Program-made: the position numbers and the translations under genes
In this document: positions 36,684 through 49,500 of the stretch, piece after piece
How positions within the stretch are numbered: the first letter of the stretch is position 1
How the letters are laid out: every line of letters starts with the position of its first letter
Notes under the pieces: model-generated
The model's input: the letters and a program-made list of their open reading frames with translations, nothing else
Databases searched by the model: none
What the model was told of the DNA's origin: nothing
Assembly: GCA_914767715.1 (NCBI GenBank)
Contig: OU612065.1
Span: 17,300,001 to 17,360,000, forward strand
From: Membranipora membranacea
Taxonomy: Eukaryota; Bryozoa; Gymnolaemata; Cheilostomatida; Membraniporidae
Direction: 5' to 3'
Length of the DNA: 60,000 nt

Positions 36684-37303
36684 GGGGTTTTCACTTAGCC
36701 TCTACCTACTACCCAAGGGAGGCTACAGTTCAACAACAGAGTACAAACAAGGCAACATTATGTCAAGGCAGGCAGGGAGGTCTGCCGGCAGGCAGAACTC
36801 AAGAACTTACTTCAGTGGGTTGAATTCAGTATGGCACTTTATTGGTTATCTGTAGACTAGTTTAAAAAATATATGAGGTGTTGCTACCTCAGCTGCAGAA
36901 TACTAACTATAAACTCATTCCACTTGTATCGAGTTAATAAACATATATTTAGGCTAACAATGATTCTGTAATATGATACAGACAAGCTGTTGAAAAGTGC
37001 TGAGTATCGTCATGGAATTTCACCAGAATGTAAGAACAGTTGCTATAGGAACGATACTGATAAGAACTTTGGCTATGGAATCAATACTGGGCGGGTTTGT
37101 AAAATATAGATTTAGAAAAGTTAGTAAAACGATGATTCAACTTAAATGGGAAGACAACTAACATGATACATGAATTCAAATAAAATTAAATGTTGAATGT
37201 CCAGCTGTGGTGGAGAATCCACCACAATATTTCAATATTCAATAGAGATCAAGGGAAAAGGTACATATTTCAAATCATCGCTATCAATTACAGTATCAGT
37301 GAT

Positions 37304-37309
37304 TTTATT
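37304..37309 (-). terminator. Candidate polyadenylation signal AATAAA of MAM-B
   Basis: Canonical hexamer on the minus strand, about 61 nt past the TAA stop of the second tail exon. Confidence 0.55.
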
Positions 37310-37369
37310 CGTGATATTGATTGATTGACAGAAATTGCAAATTTCAAATTAAGAACAGTCAGCAGTTGC

Positions 37370-37531
37370 TTAAGATGGATGTGACACCATCTCTATTGTC
37401 TGGTACTGACTTCTCTCTTGTTCTGACCGAGATATTGGGTGCAGGGATTCATATTGTCCTGGCCGGGTTGGGTCACAATGCCCTTTTTGATGAACAAGCT
37501 TTAAATTATCCGGTGTACAATAATCTTGGTT
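37370..37531 (-). other. MAM-B tail exon 2 with YESL and YQTI motifs
   Basis: Acceptor TTTCTCTTTTAG, then 53 codons open in the phase set by the previous donor, then TAA. It encodes GQYESL (Tyr2417) and SQYQTI (Tyr2433), separated by 12 residues. That fits the ITAM spacing YxxL/I-x6-12-YxxL/I; SQYQTI also fits the ITIM pattern (S/I/V/L)xYxx(I/V/L). Confidence 0.7.
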
Positions 37532-40500
37532 CTAAAAGAGAAAAGAAACATCGCCTAACCATTATACATGTACATTTGATGCTTCCATTTAGATTTTTAT
37601 GGGTAAATAGTGCTCGTTGATTATATAAAAAAAGGTTCATGAAAGGGAGAATTAGACAAGGATTTCAAGAGATCCTTGAATTAGACATTTATCTTTATCA
37701 CGCTTACCTCCGCCCGGAGGCTTGCGATTGGTTGGTCTCCAAATACTATAGTGTATCCGTATTTATCTTCACCTGAGTTGGACAAACTTGGTAGTGTTCT
37801 TTCATGATATGTGGATGACTCAACTGGCTGTGGTGAACACTGATGAGTTTTGCAATCAGTTTTTGGAGAGAGGCCATCACCAACAATCTTCGGGCTTTGT
37901 ATAAAGCCTCTAGAATATATATTTAGAGCTATGGTCATTAGTGACTAAGACTGTTATTGTTTTGTGGTTTGACAAAAGGACCAAAATGGTCTTTATTTTG
38001 AGTTTGAATTACACACAAGATATAACTAGAAGCGTTAATATTTGCGAGCAAATATGAAGGAATACAACCTGCCATATTGGATATCGGGTCATGTGACATC
38101 AAAATCGATGATGTCATAAGATTCGCTATATGCATTAACCCCCATTTCCCATGTTTTACGCAATCGCATGATTATTTCTCAAGATATCACCAAAAGAAAA
38201 ACGAAAAAACATCCTCCACTAATTAGTCTAATTAGCGATTATTACCTAACAATTCAAAAATTAATTTTGTAATTTTCCATCTAGGCATATGGAACTATGT
38301 TGTGACCAAGTCACATCAAATTCTGCCTGGGAGCTCTTGACTTACAAAAGCCTAAAAAGTGTTTCAAGAATAATAATAAATCCAACCAAACCAAAAGGAA
38401 ACAACGTAAAGTTGTATTCCTAATAATAATAATAAACTCAACTAAAGCGAAAGGAATACAACTTTGCTGTATTCCTAATTATAGGTAGTAGGTCCATACC
38501 TGTGAGGCCTTATACAGCAGAATCTTGCCAATTACCATCATTAATATCAGTAGCAACATGAAATAATAAGCTAGCTAAGCATTTGGTGAATGCTGCTTAC
38601 CTTTTTTGATATGCTTTGACCCCAAGAATCAGTGATACTAGTAGTAGAACGACTGCCACACCAACAAGTACCCATGTGTACCACGGTATATCCCTTTCTG
38701 CTGTGGTCTGACTTGAGCCCTTGGATGACCAAGGGTCATGGGTTGTCGAGGAGCTTCCAATATGTGGTGTTGTTGCCGCGGAAGGCACGGTGGTGTCCCC
38801 TTGTGTTGTTTCCTCTGTCATTGTAGTGGTACTAGGGTTGTCTTGAGTTGTTCGCACTGTTTCAAGGGTCGCTGTTGATGTAAAGGCCTGTGAGTCAGTG
38901 CTGCTTATCAGAGTTGATGTGATTTTGGCCGTTGAAGTGGTGGGATATTGACACGATCCCTTTGTGAGGTTTATGTCATCAAGTGCTATGTAAGACTCGT
39001 TGCCGGATAGTATTCCCTTCATAATAATCCCGTGGGCACCAGAAATGGGTCTGAAAAACAAGTATATACTTTATAGTAAAGTAATTAAAAAGCAGAGAAG
39101 CAATTCATACTTTTAAATCATGGGTTCGATACAACAGTCAGTAGTCATGGATGGATGTTTGTTTGTTGTCCTGATGACTCGGAAACATGATTACAGTGGA
39201 AGGGGATCACAATTCCTCAAAACTGTGCTGCAAAACTTTCAAGAATGATGCATCATCTCAAAATTTTAAACTGACCTTAATGTTTGCATGTAATGAATCC
39301 ACTGGTCAGTCTGTGTGCTGGTGCGTTCTGATCCGAGTATTGTCCCATTTTCGGTACCAAATTGGTCAAATGATTGCTTGTAGATTCTAAAACCCCCAGC
39401 CTGGTCTACTTTCATCGAGTAATAGAAGGAGAGGCAGATTTCACAAGGCTGGTCCATCATAGATGAACGCAACAAAAACTTTCTGGGCCCATCATTGTTC
39501 AAAAGCAGAAAGCGACCAGATGCTGTGCCTTCAGAGTGGTCAACTTTTGGCCCTGCGCCAGCCTCAGATCCATTAGTTACTTTCCAATGTTTTGAGGCAT
39601 CAGTGCATCCGTTGTATGTATCATAGTCACAAACTTTAGATGGTAATCTGAACCTTATTGGGCAATTCGGTGAAACTAGATCAGTTGTCATTGATGGTGA
39701 AGGTATTGATGTTGAGGTACTGGAGCCTACAGAGATGAGGCTTGTTGTTGATTTTGTTGGACTAGCTGATGTTGATGTGATTTTGGCCGTTGAAGTGGTG
39801 GGATATTGACAAGATCCCTTTGTGAATTTTATGTCATCAAGTGCTATGTAAGACTCGTTGACGGATAGTATTCCCTTCATAATAATCCCGTGGGCACCAG
39901 AAATGGGTCTGAAAAACAAGTATATACTTTATAGTAAAGTAATTAAAAAGCAGAGAAGCAATTCATACTTTTAAATCATGGGTTCGATACAACAGTCAGT
40001 AGTCATGGATGGATGTTTGTTTGTTGTCCTGATGACTCGGAAACATGATTACAGTGGAAGGGGATCACAATTCCTCAAAACTGTGCTGCAAAACTTTCAA
40101 GAATGATGCATCATCTCAAAATTTTAAACTGACCTTAATGTTTGCATGTAATGAATCCACTGGTCAGTCTGTGTGCTGGTGCGTTCTGATCCGAGTATTG
40201 TCCCATTTTCGGTACCAAATTGGTCAAATGATTGCTTGTAGATTCTAAAACCCCCAGCCTGGTCTACTTTCATCGAGTAATAGAAGGAGAGGCAGATTTC
40301 ACAAGGCTGGTCCATCATAGATGAACGCAACAAAAACTTTCTGGGCCCATCATTGTTCAAAAGCAGAAAGCGACCAGATGCTGTGCCTTTAGAGTGGTCA
40401 ACTTTTGGCCCTGCGCCAGCCTCAGATCCATTAGTTACTTTCCAATGTTTTGAGGCATCAGTGCATCCGTTGTATGTATCATAGTCACAAACTTTAGACG

Positions 40501-43500
40501 GTAATCTGAACCTTATTGGGCAATTCGGTGAAACTAGATCAGTTGTCATTGATGGTGAAGGTATTGATGTTGAGGTACTGGAGCCTACAGAGATGAGGCT
40601 TGTTGTTGATTTTGTTGGACTAGCTGATGTTGATGTGATTTTGGCCGTTGAAGTGGTGGGATATTGACACGATCCCTTTGTGAATTTTATGTCATCAAGT
40701 GCTATGTAAGACTCGTTGACGGATAGTATTCCCTTCATAATAATCCCGTGGGCACCAGAAATGGGTCTGAAAAACAAGTATATACTTTATGGTAAAGTAA
40801 TTAAAAAGCAGAGAAGCAATTCATACTTTTAAATCATGGGTTCGATACAACAGTCAGTAGTCATGGATGGATGTTTGTTTGTTGTCCTGATGACTCGGAA
40901 ACATGATTACAGTGGAAGGGGATCACAATTCCTCAAAACTGTGCTGCAAAACTTTCAAGAATGATGCATCATCTCAAAATTTTAAACTGACCTTAATGTT
41001 TGCATGTAATGAATCCACTGGTCAGTCTGTGTGCTGGTGCGTTCTGATCCGAGTATTGTCCCATTTTCGGTACCAAATTGGTCAAATGATTGCTTGTAGA
41101 TTCTAAAACCCCCAGCCTGGTCTACTTTCATCGAGTAATAGAAGGAGAGGCAGATTTCACAAGGCTGGTCCATCATAGATGTACGCAACGAAAAGTTTCT
41201 GGGCCCATCATTGTTCAAAAGCAGAAAGCGACCAGATGCTGTGCCTTCAGAGTGGTCAACTTTTGGCCCTGCGCCAGCCTCAGATCCATTAGTTACTTTC
41301 CAATGCTTTGAGGCATCAATGCATCCATTGTGTGTATCATAGTCACAAACCTTAGACGGCAATCTGAACCTAATTGGGCAATTCGGTGAAACTAGATCAG
41401 CTGTCATTGATGGTGAAGGTATTGATGTTGAGGTACTGGAGCCTACAGAGATGAGGCTTGTTGTTGATTTTGTTGGACTAGCTGATGTTGATGTGTCAAT
41501 CAGCGTAGTGCCCGGTGGTGCCATGGTTGTAGTGGTAGGCTGCTCAATGTGTGGTAGCACTGAAACACAATCATTCAATGTTCACAATCTAGCACTAGCA
41601 GTACAGTGTAATATCTAATAGAGACCAACAGGGGCCTATGAAACACTTGTAATTTGTAACAGTTTGGTGGAATTTGTATCAACTTATTGATCAACTTCAC
41701 TTGAAAAATTACCAGGTCCCCAAAATAGAGCCAAGGGGATCGATGCTGTGGTGTGCTGGTTAAGTACATTGATACTAACCCTGATAAACACTTGATAAAC
41801 CTGTTAGTGAAATGGTTTTAGTGAGTTATTGATAATTTATAGTTTCAAATGCCCTGAATCAACATACCTTGACATGCACCCTGTTTGTAAGGTGTTATAG
41901 TGATCTGATCTAACGCTGAGAAGCCGGTGTCATCATACCGCTGACTTGTCACCATCAGCTGGAAAGTATGCTTAATGTCTGCAACTGGCACCTGAGCCAT
42001 CAACCACCTTGAGCTGTCATTACTAGTGGAATTGTAACTCCAAATGATGTCATCATTTTTCAAGCCTTCTAAATTGCGTACTTTGATTTCTAAAATACTA
42101 TTGTGGCCATAGTAGACAAACTGTAAACAGAATTCATTGCTACGACCGAATGAAGGAGAAACCAGTGTTGCCTGTTTGGCAGCTCCATTGTTGTTTGATG
42201 ATGTCGTGATAAAGCTCTGTCTCCCTGCAAAAACCAAACAATTCAATAATAGTAGCAAAAAAAGGCATCCAATATCCAAAAGTTTTATCCATTGACTAGC
42301 ACCGTGCTGTCACTAAAACTTGATTTGATAATCTCGTTGTTTAAGCAAAAAGGTAAATGAGCTGGAGTAAAAAAACACTATATCCGCTGTGGCAGTATCA
42401 GTTCTTACAGGTATCGTTGGGTTGACCGTTGGGGAAATCTAGATGACTCCTCCATCCATCACCCAAAGATCTCCAACCACATAAGCTATCCTCAAAACTG
42501 CATTCACCTGCAACACATAAACCCTGTATGATATGTGATAGACAGGCAAGCTATAAAAATACAAGCGAGAGGCTTCTTCTCAGAGGGAAGGTCTGATTTC
42601 TCCAGGTATCGTTTTTTTATGCAATCCTCAAGTTGACCAATGAATGTGTTAGGAAAATTTATAAATTAGTACCTTTCAGTGAATTATCGTCATCATCACA
42701 CTGTTTCACAACAATGTCATCCAATGCTTTTGAAGAACCATCCGAGGTATCCACACTGAAAACCATACTGAATGTTCTCCTCGCATAACTCTCTGGAATG
42801 ATGATATTGTGTCGCATCCAAACAGTGGGTGAACCATTCATACCGCCTAGGAAAGATAAATAAAAAAGATTATACCACGTTCTATGTGCTGAAATGAGAT
42901 TGTAATGGTTTTGACACTCTTATAATATCATCCATCTTTTATGAGTAGAATCAGGTAGAATTATTATTTTCCATGGTAGTTGCAGCAGTTATTTGCCCCA
43001 TTGAAGAGAAATGACAATTCCATGTTAGAATAAACATACTGATCATTGCGAGATCTTAGTCAACACCAGGTGACTCGGATGTAAGGTAACCTAATCTTGA
43101 TCTTATTATGTGGTCAGACTCTTTACAAGCACTTGCTATGGCCCAAGCTAAATATCCTAGACTCAATGGCATTAGAGATGATGAATTGTAGCTGACAATT
43201 ACAAAGTATAATGGTACAGCATAGGTTCATAGATTTAACTTCATCGAAACAGATATCATAGAACTAGAACATAGAACAATAAAACTTCCTAATTTTATCA
43301 TCGTCACCTGATGTATCTGTGAGTGTCACAAAAGACCCGTCTGATGTTTCCGCTCTTATGATGATGTCTGAGCTTGTTGAACGCCTGCTTACATAGGACC
43401 AGTATGTGAGACACAAGGTTCCATTGAACAATGAGGCTGGATTAGAAATCCAAGGTGTCTTGAAGGCGTAGGCGAGGTTGTTACCCATCTCTCCTTTGGC

Positions 43501-46500
43501 GTACAGGTAATATCCTGCAAAAATAAGGGTAATGGTGTAAGGGCATGCATCCTCATCCACAGTTATATAGTAGTACATTAAGAATATGATCATCAACACA
43601 TAAAAGCTCACTGCAACAATATTTTAGGTTTTTTTCTCAGCAGCAAAAAAGTGAATTTCAAATCACATCAGTGGATGGTGTGGTTGTGTGATCAGAAGAT
43701 CTGTGAGGGTTGATTGGTCCAAGTATTGGTATGTTAACTAGTACAAGTGGGTACAAGTGACAATATCCCAGTCTGTTTATAAATGGACAATTACCTACCA
43801 TTGCCTGTGTGGTCCCATTTGGGTGTTTGGACGTCTGATTCTACTCCATTCGTTATCTGCATTTTCCTACCACCAGGCTAATGATGAGAATAGATGTTAG
43901 TACACAAAATCACCTCTCATCAAAATCACCAAGTTAACATACATTTTTATTAGAAAATCGTTGTGCCATTGTCATAAACTTTTGATAACCAACAAGTCAT
44001 CTGCACAATTACCTGCACCATCACTTGCCTTCTACTCAGGATTAAAATGCATGACAACAACATTTGAAATGAAAACCCTGCTCACCAAATTGTTTTGCCC
44101 ACAGTTGTCGTCTGCAGAATTGAATTGACATTTGAACCAGGTACTGTCAGACGGACTTTGTGATGAACAAGAGCCTGTCTTCACTTCATACTCTGGTATC
44201 GTTATGGAGTCCTTGCCATAAACAACCCCCATAAATCCAATCTACAAGAATAAAATTTTTGTAATGGCAATAGCAAAAGGTTACATTTATAATTATTGTC
44301 CATATTGTCAGTAAGCGATTTTAAAAAAGCAACGAAATATAATATACTTTTATTTCTCAGTTGTGCTGGCGATATCTTTGAAAAAAATTTGGTTGATTCC
44401 TAAGCAAAAACATCGATAGCACTTGTATAACTTTGCAGGTAGAGTACTTGCCAGGTAAGTAGTGGTTGTAAAACAATGCGCAGTGATCAAGAAAAATAAT
44501 TGCCAGCAACTGACATGATTGTTTGCCTTACTGTGTAGGGTTGTTCAGAGAAGATTGAGATGAAAGCTCTAGTGAAGTTTGGGTTGCCCGAATCACCAAA
44601 TAGAGATGCTAGCAGTGTAGCTTTTCTCGTTCCATTGAAACGCTTTACAACAACCATTTTACTCGTTCCATTCACCATCTGGTATTGGAAGGTCATACAG
44701 GCCCAGCCAGCCTCATACGTTGTTGGACCTGGCACCTGGAATTTAGTCGAAAAACCATTCGCTTTCTGGCCCTGCATAACTAAATCTAAAAAACAATACA
44801 AAAGGTATGAACGCTTTGTAAAAATATGCTATTGATGTAGTGCGCATTGCTTTAAAAGTCAAAATATAGTATTCACTGCCGCATCAGAAAAGGTGTATGG
44901 TTTCAAAAAAAGATAAGGTTTAATTGCTAATCGTGTTGCAATTTGATACCTGGCTGCATTTCTGGGTCTTCACTCTCGTATGAGACAGGAAGATCTTCTT
45001 CTTCCTCCATTGTAAAAGTCCTCCGCTCTTCTAAGTCATCAATTTCCCATCCATCATCGCCAGTCACAACCTGGACATTCCAGCCACATAAACTGGAGTC
45101 AAAGTCACACTTCGTCAACACAATACCTGAAAATAAGTATTCAATAATTCAGGGTTAGACACACCTATAGGACAGAAATCTATTGATACTGGCTTTTATT
45201 CCCCCATCATTACATACATCTGGGGAGAAGCTTACGAGAGAGCCCTGTGATAACGCTGTGTGGGTACAAGGTAATGCTAAGTCTACCTGGTTTGACAGTA
45301 GTTGTTGAAGGTATTGGTAATGTTGTGTAGTTTTGTGAAGATTTGTGACTCTCTGTTGTCTGTTTTTGTAGCTCTTGTGTAGTTGTTCTGGATGATTTGA
45401 GTGTTGAGGTTTCGGTTGTCGGCAAAGCTGTTGGTGTGCTCAGTTTGGTTGTCCGTCTTGCTGTAGGTGATGTTGTTGTCATAAGTGTTGTCGTAGATGT
45501 TGTTGTAGGTGTTGTTGTTGAAGGTATTGCTGTAGGCGTTGTTGGAGGCGCGGTTGTAGGCGTTGTTGTAGGCGTTGTTGTAGGTGTTTTTGTAGGTGTT
45601 GTTGTAGGCGTTGTTGTAGGCATTGTGGTTGGTGTTGTTGTAGGGGTTATTGTAGGGGTTGTTGTAGGCGTTGTTGTAGTAGGTGTTGTTGTAGGTTTTG
45701 TTTTAGGCCTTTTTGTGGTTCTCTTTATAGTTGCAGATGTTGTTGTAGGTTTTGTTTTAGGCCTTTTTGTGGTTCTCTGAATAGTGGTAGGTTTTCTTGT
45801 AGTTCGTCGTCTTGTTGTTCTAGGTGTAGTTCTTTTTGTGATTCTCAATCTAGTTGTAGGAGCTGTGGTTGTGGTTGGTCTGGCATCAGCTGGCTCAACT
45901 GCAATTAAAATGAAATACTTAAATGCAAAGGACACAGCTGAGCTGCCCTTGAACCATTTTTAATTAGATAAAACGACTCATTGAAGAAAACAACATGGCA
46001 TCCACCTTGCAAAGTCACCCAGGTTTATGAATGTTATTTTACTTACTTGCGCATCCATTAGATAAGGTACTGAGTTTGATATCATCAATAGCCAGCTGAT
46101 CATTGTAGGAGTAGAGTGTTCCCTCGATCGACACCTTATGAAAATGCAAGAAAATGATAGCTGGCTATGATTTCCCAAAGAAAAAACATCAATGAATATC
46201 ATCACTAGCGGGTGGGCCTGGGGCCTTGTGGTGGGGAGGAGGGTTGGGGGGTTAAGAGCCTGGGAGCTCAGACTAGGGTGTACTGGGTGTCATACAATGA
46301 CACAAGCTTTAGGATTGCTCTATCATGCCAAAAGAGCAGACAACTTCTTTTGCAGTTTGAGTTCTTCAAGTTGTGACCAGGAAGTAAGCAGAGAACTAAA
46401 GTTTCTTACCTGGTATTTATGTACTCCGCCAGTGTAAACTGGTATTGATGCTTTGATCCATTTCAGATCTCTACCAAAAGTTCTACCTGCACCATACTGT

Positions 46501-49500
46501 ATCCATAATGATGTCTCACCCCCACCAATATGGGAAACTTTAACATTCAAATGAGCTTTATTGGCTGCATTCAGAGCGTACCAGAATTCCAGACAACCAG
46601 TATCGTTCAACACTACTGACTTAAGAACTGCTGTTTTATAAGCCCTTCTGTTCAACAGATAGGCATAATATCCTAAAACAAAAAAATGACAGAAACCAGT
46701 AGATATTAGCCTGTTTTGACCCCAGCCACAACAAAGCTTGTCAAGACAGGTGAAGTAGATATATGCTTCTAAGTATCAGATCTATGTTGGTTGAGCAGTG
46801 TTTTGCTTCAGACAAAGACATGGGTGATTGGGATAAATTTTTAATCAATATATGCATTGCAGTACATGCAGGGACATTATTAAACACTTTAAAGCCACCC
46901 TTGGCGTCAAATTTTGTCTGATTACTAAGGTAATTTTACTTATTTTGATATTGTGTAACAAAAAATTTCCTGTTTTGTAGATATAGTTTTCTGCTGTTGA
47001 TGCTTTTGAAACTTACCATTGTTACCCGTATGATCAGTCAGAGGCCCAGAGCTATCCTTTTTAGTTCTTCCCCATGTCATGATATGCGAGGCATCTTTTA
47101 CTGCACCCCATGCACAGAAATTTTCATCCATGTCACAGTCAGCTGTAATGTAATTGGTTCATCTGAGGAATATGTTGCGGTGTTTCCATGAGGTTACTTA
47201 TAGCCCGGAACATCAAAGTCAATGAAATTAAACTTGAAAGTTTTCAAATGACGCATATATAACATATTCAAGTGAGTTGCAAACTTGCTCCCTGAAGAGT
47301 GAGCTTTTACATTTTGTGACTATTTTTTCCTCTGCAAATCCTTCCAACACCAAATGCTCCATTCTTCACAGGCAGTTAATGTGGACAATGTATTGTAGTT
47401 CAAAAATTAACTCACCTTTTGATGGTGTACACCAACCAATCATGTAATCGTCGAGAGCTATATCTCCGTATACACCTCCCTTGGATGAATGCTGGGCCTG
47501 AAATAAGAGCTTGAAATTCTTCTTGATATCCTCGATGTATACTTCAGCTTTCAGCCAGTTATTGCCTTGATCACCTAAAGAGAAACAAAACCATTATTAA
47601 ATGAAGAGGCAACAAAGTTACATGTAGTAAGTATCAATCATTGACCTATGGTGAGGCAAAAGGCTTATTTGAGTAAAGGCCTGTATTAAAAAGGATGCCT
47701 AAGTCAATTCCTATGACATCAAATCCAATGCAGCAGTTATTTGATTATGAAAAACAGCAAAATCCATTAAACGAATATAAAATGACTGACCTTCTCTTTT
47801 CCACAGCTCAACGCTGTTCTGTTGATTAGAGTCAGTTTTGATCACGCTCAATGAGCCAATGGTTCTACCGTACATGTGGTACCAGAATGTGACACAGATA
47901 TCTCCTGTGTACGGATACAGCTCTGACATCAAGTCAAACTTAGTATTAGCTCTCTTATTGCTAACTTCGATATATACATAGTGTCCTACAGAGAAAACAA
48001 ACAGGTGTATGAATTTTGTTCACGATACTTGAAAGAATGAACAATAAAATTGAATTGGAAAAAGAAATTGAAAGTAAGTAAGTGATGGTATTAACATTCT
48101 CCCTGCCTAGACACAAATTCCTTGAGGCATGCTGTTCTGCACATATACGAACATTGCCTCCCCTGTAAAATGAGGGGATAACTCCAGAGTAACTCTAATT
48201 TTGTATGGTGGTAACAGGGATTTTGGGACATACCCCTAACTCCCTGGTGGTAATGAGTTTCCATCAGGAAGTTAGTCCCAAACTCCCTGTTTTCCATTAG
48301 CAGCCACTGCTTGGCATAGGTCAATGATGAAATGCTACTGCATGTTTTAAGCATTACCATTTCTATTGTTGAGTGTGTGATCAAACAGTGGTCCTGTCTG
48401 TGTTGAGGGTGTATTTCCACTGCGATAAGTCCAATCATCATCATCATCATTTTTACTCTATAGAAAAAAACAATCCGCATGTTAATTTGCAACATAATAC
48501 GAGAGGCAACTCACTGAATCGTGCTTCATGCACTGTTATCGGACCAAGGAGTAAAGGGACTTTTTCTTTTTTGTTGAAAAGACTGATCTTATCCTCTCTC
48601 ACCTGTTCAAAGTTACACAAATCTTTCTCGAAGTCACACTCATCAAATATTGCCGGTACCAATGGTTTCGCTGTATTTGGTTGAACTGCAATGTGAAAAA
48701 ATTGAATGCTCAATTAATATCCAACACAATTGAAGATCTTAAGCTTTAAATTAATAGGAAGAGTAAAATCAGAAATCACAGTATCGGCTACAACAAGTTG
48801 AATCTGATTAGGACAATGGGGCACATAAATACCTAAAATGGAAAATGATATGGTGATAGAGAGGGAAAAGGAGAGATGATGGGAGTAACAATAATGCCAG
48901 AATTTGTAATTGGTGGCAGTGGCACATTAACAATGGGAAGATTTTGTCATGATAATTATACCACTGGAGTGAGGATTTGAGGACACTGTGCTGGCTGTAT
49001 ATTTTTTGGTTCGTGAATTAATGGTGGTGTGGGAAGACAGTTTAAATTGAACTATCTAGCCTTATAGCTAGACTGTGAATGGCAAAGGTTATGAATAAAG
49101 GTTGGGATTTAGAGTTGATGGTTCAGGGATTTGGTGGAGATTGCTTTTACGTTGGCATTGGCTTGAGTAATCTAAGGCACTGATGTCATCAATAGCAATG
49201 TCGCTCCTGTAGTCCCGACCTGGTAAACCTTCTATCTTCACCTGAGCAAAAAAGTATTTAAGTTAAAATCTTCAAGACAGACTGTCTGTTCATATTCAGG
49301 TAAATCCTATAGGGGGCCTTGGTTTCAGTATTTATACTAATTAATGAAGAGAGGCCACAATTTCTACTGTATTAAGTGTAGAAGATGGTTTCAAGATAGC
49401 ATCTTTACCAACACTTAGAAGTTTTTTTTAAAATAGTTACTGGTTATAATTCAAGTTTAATTCTTCATCAATATTTATATTGTAATGTATACTCACTCTA

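Larger units (their letters stand above)
35061..37369. other. Spacer between the two duplication copies, no gene seen
   Basis: Holds minor repeats (a 26-bp tandem CTTTTGTGAGACTGTGCAGG at about 35685-35735 and the doublet at 36385-36683). I find no supported exon. A minus-strand AATAAA at 37304-37309, about 61 nt after the MAM-B stop, is a good polyadenylation candidate. Confidence 0.6.

Noticed and set aside
36400-36855. 151-codon plus-strand frame
   Set aside because: Runs through a tandem 150-bp duplication and poly(G); no domain, not conserved in the partner copy.
37321-37620. Plus-strand open frame of 99 codons
   Set aside because: It is the antisense of the MAM-B second tail exon, which has an acceptor, fitting phase, a stop codon and a downstream AATAAA.
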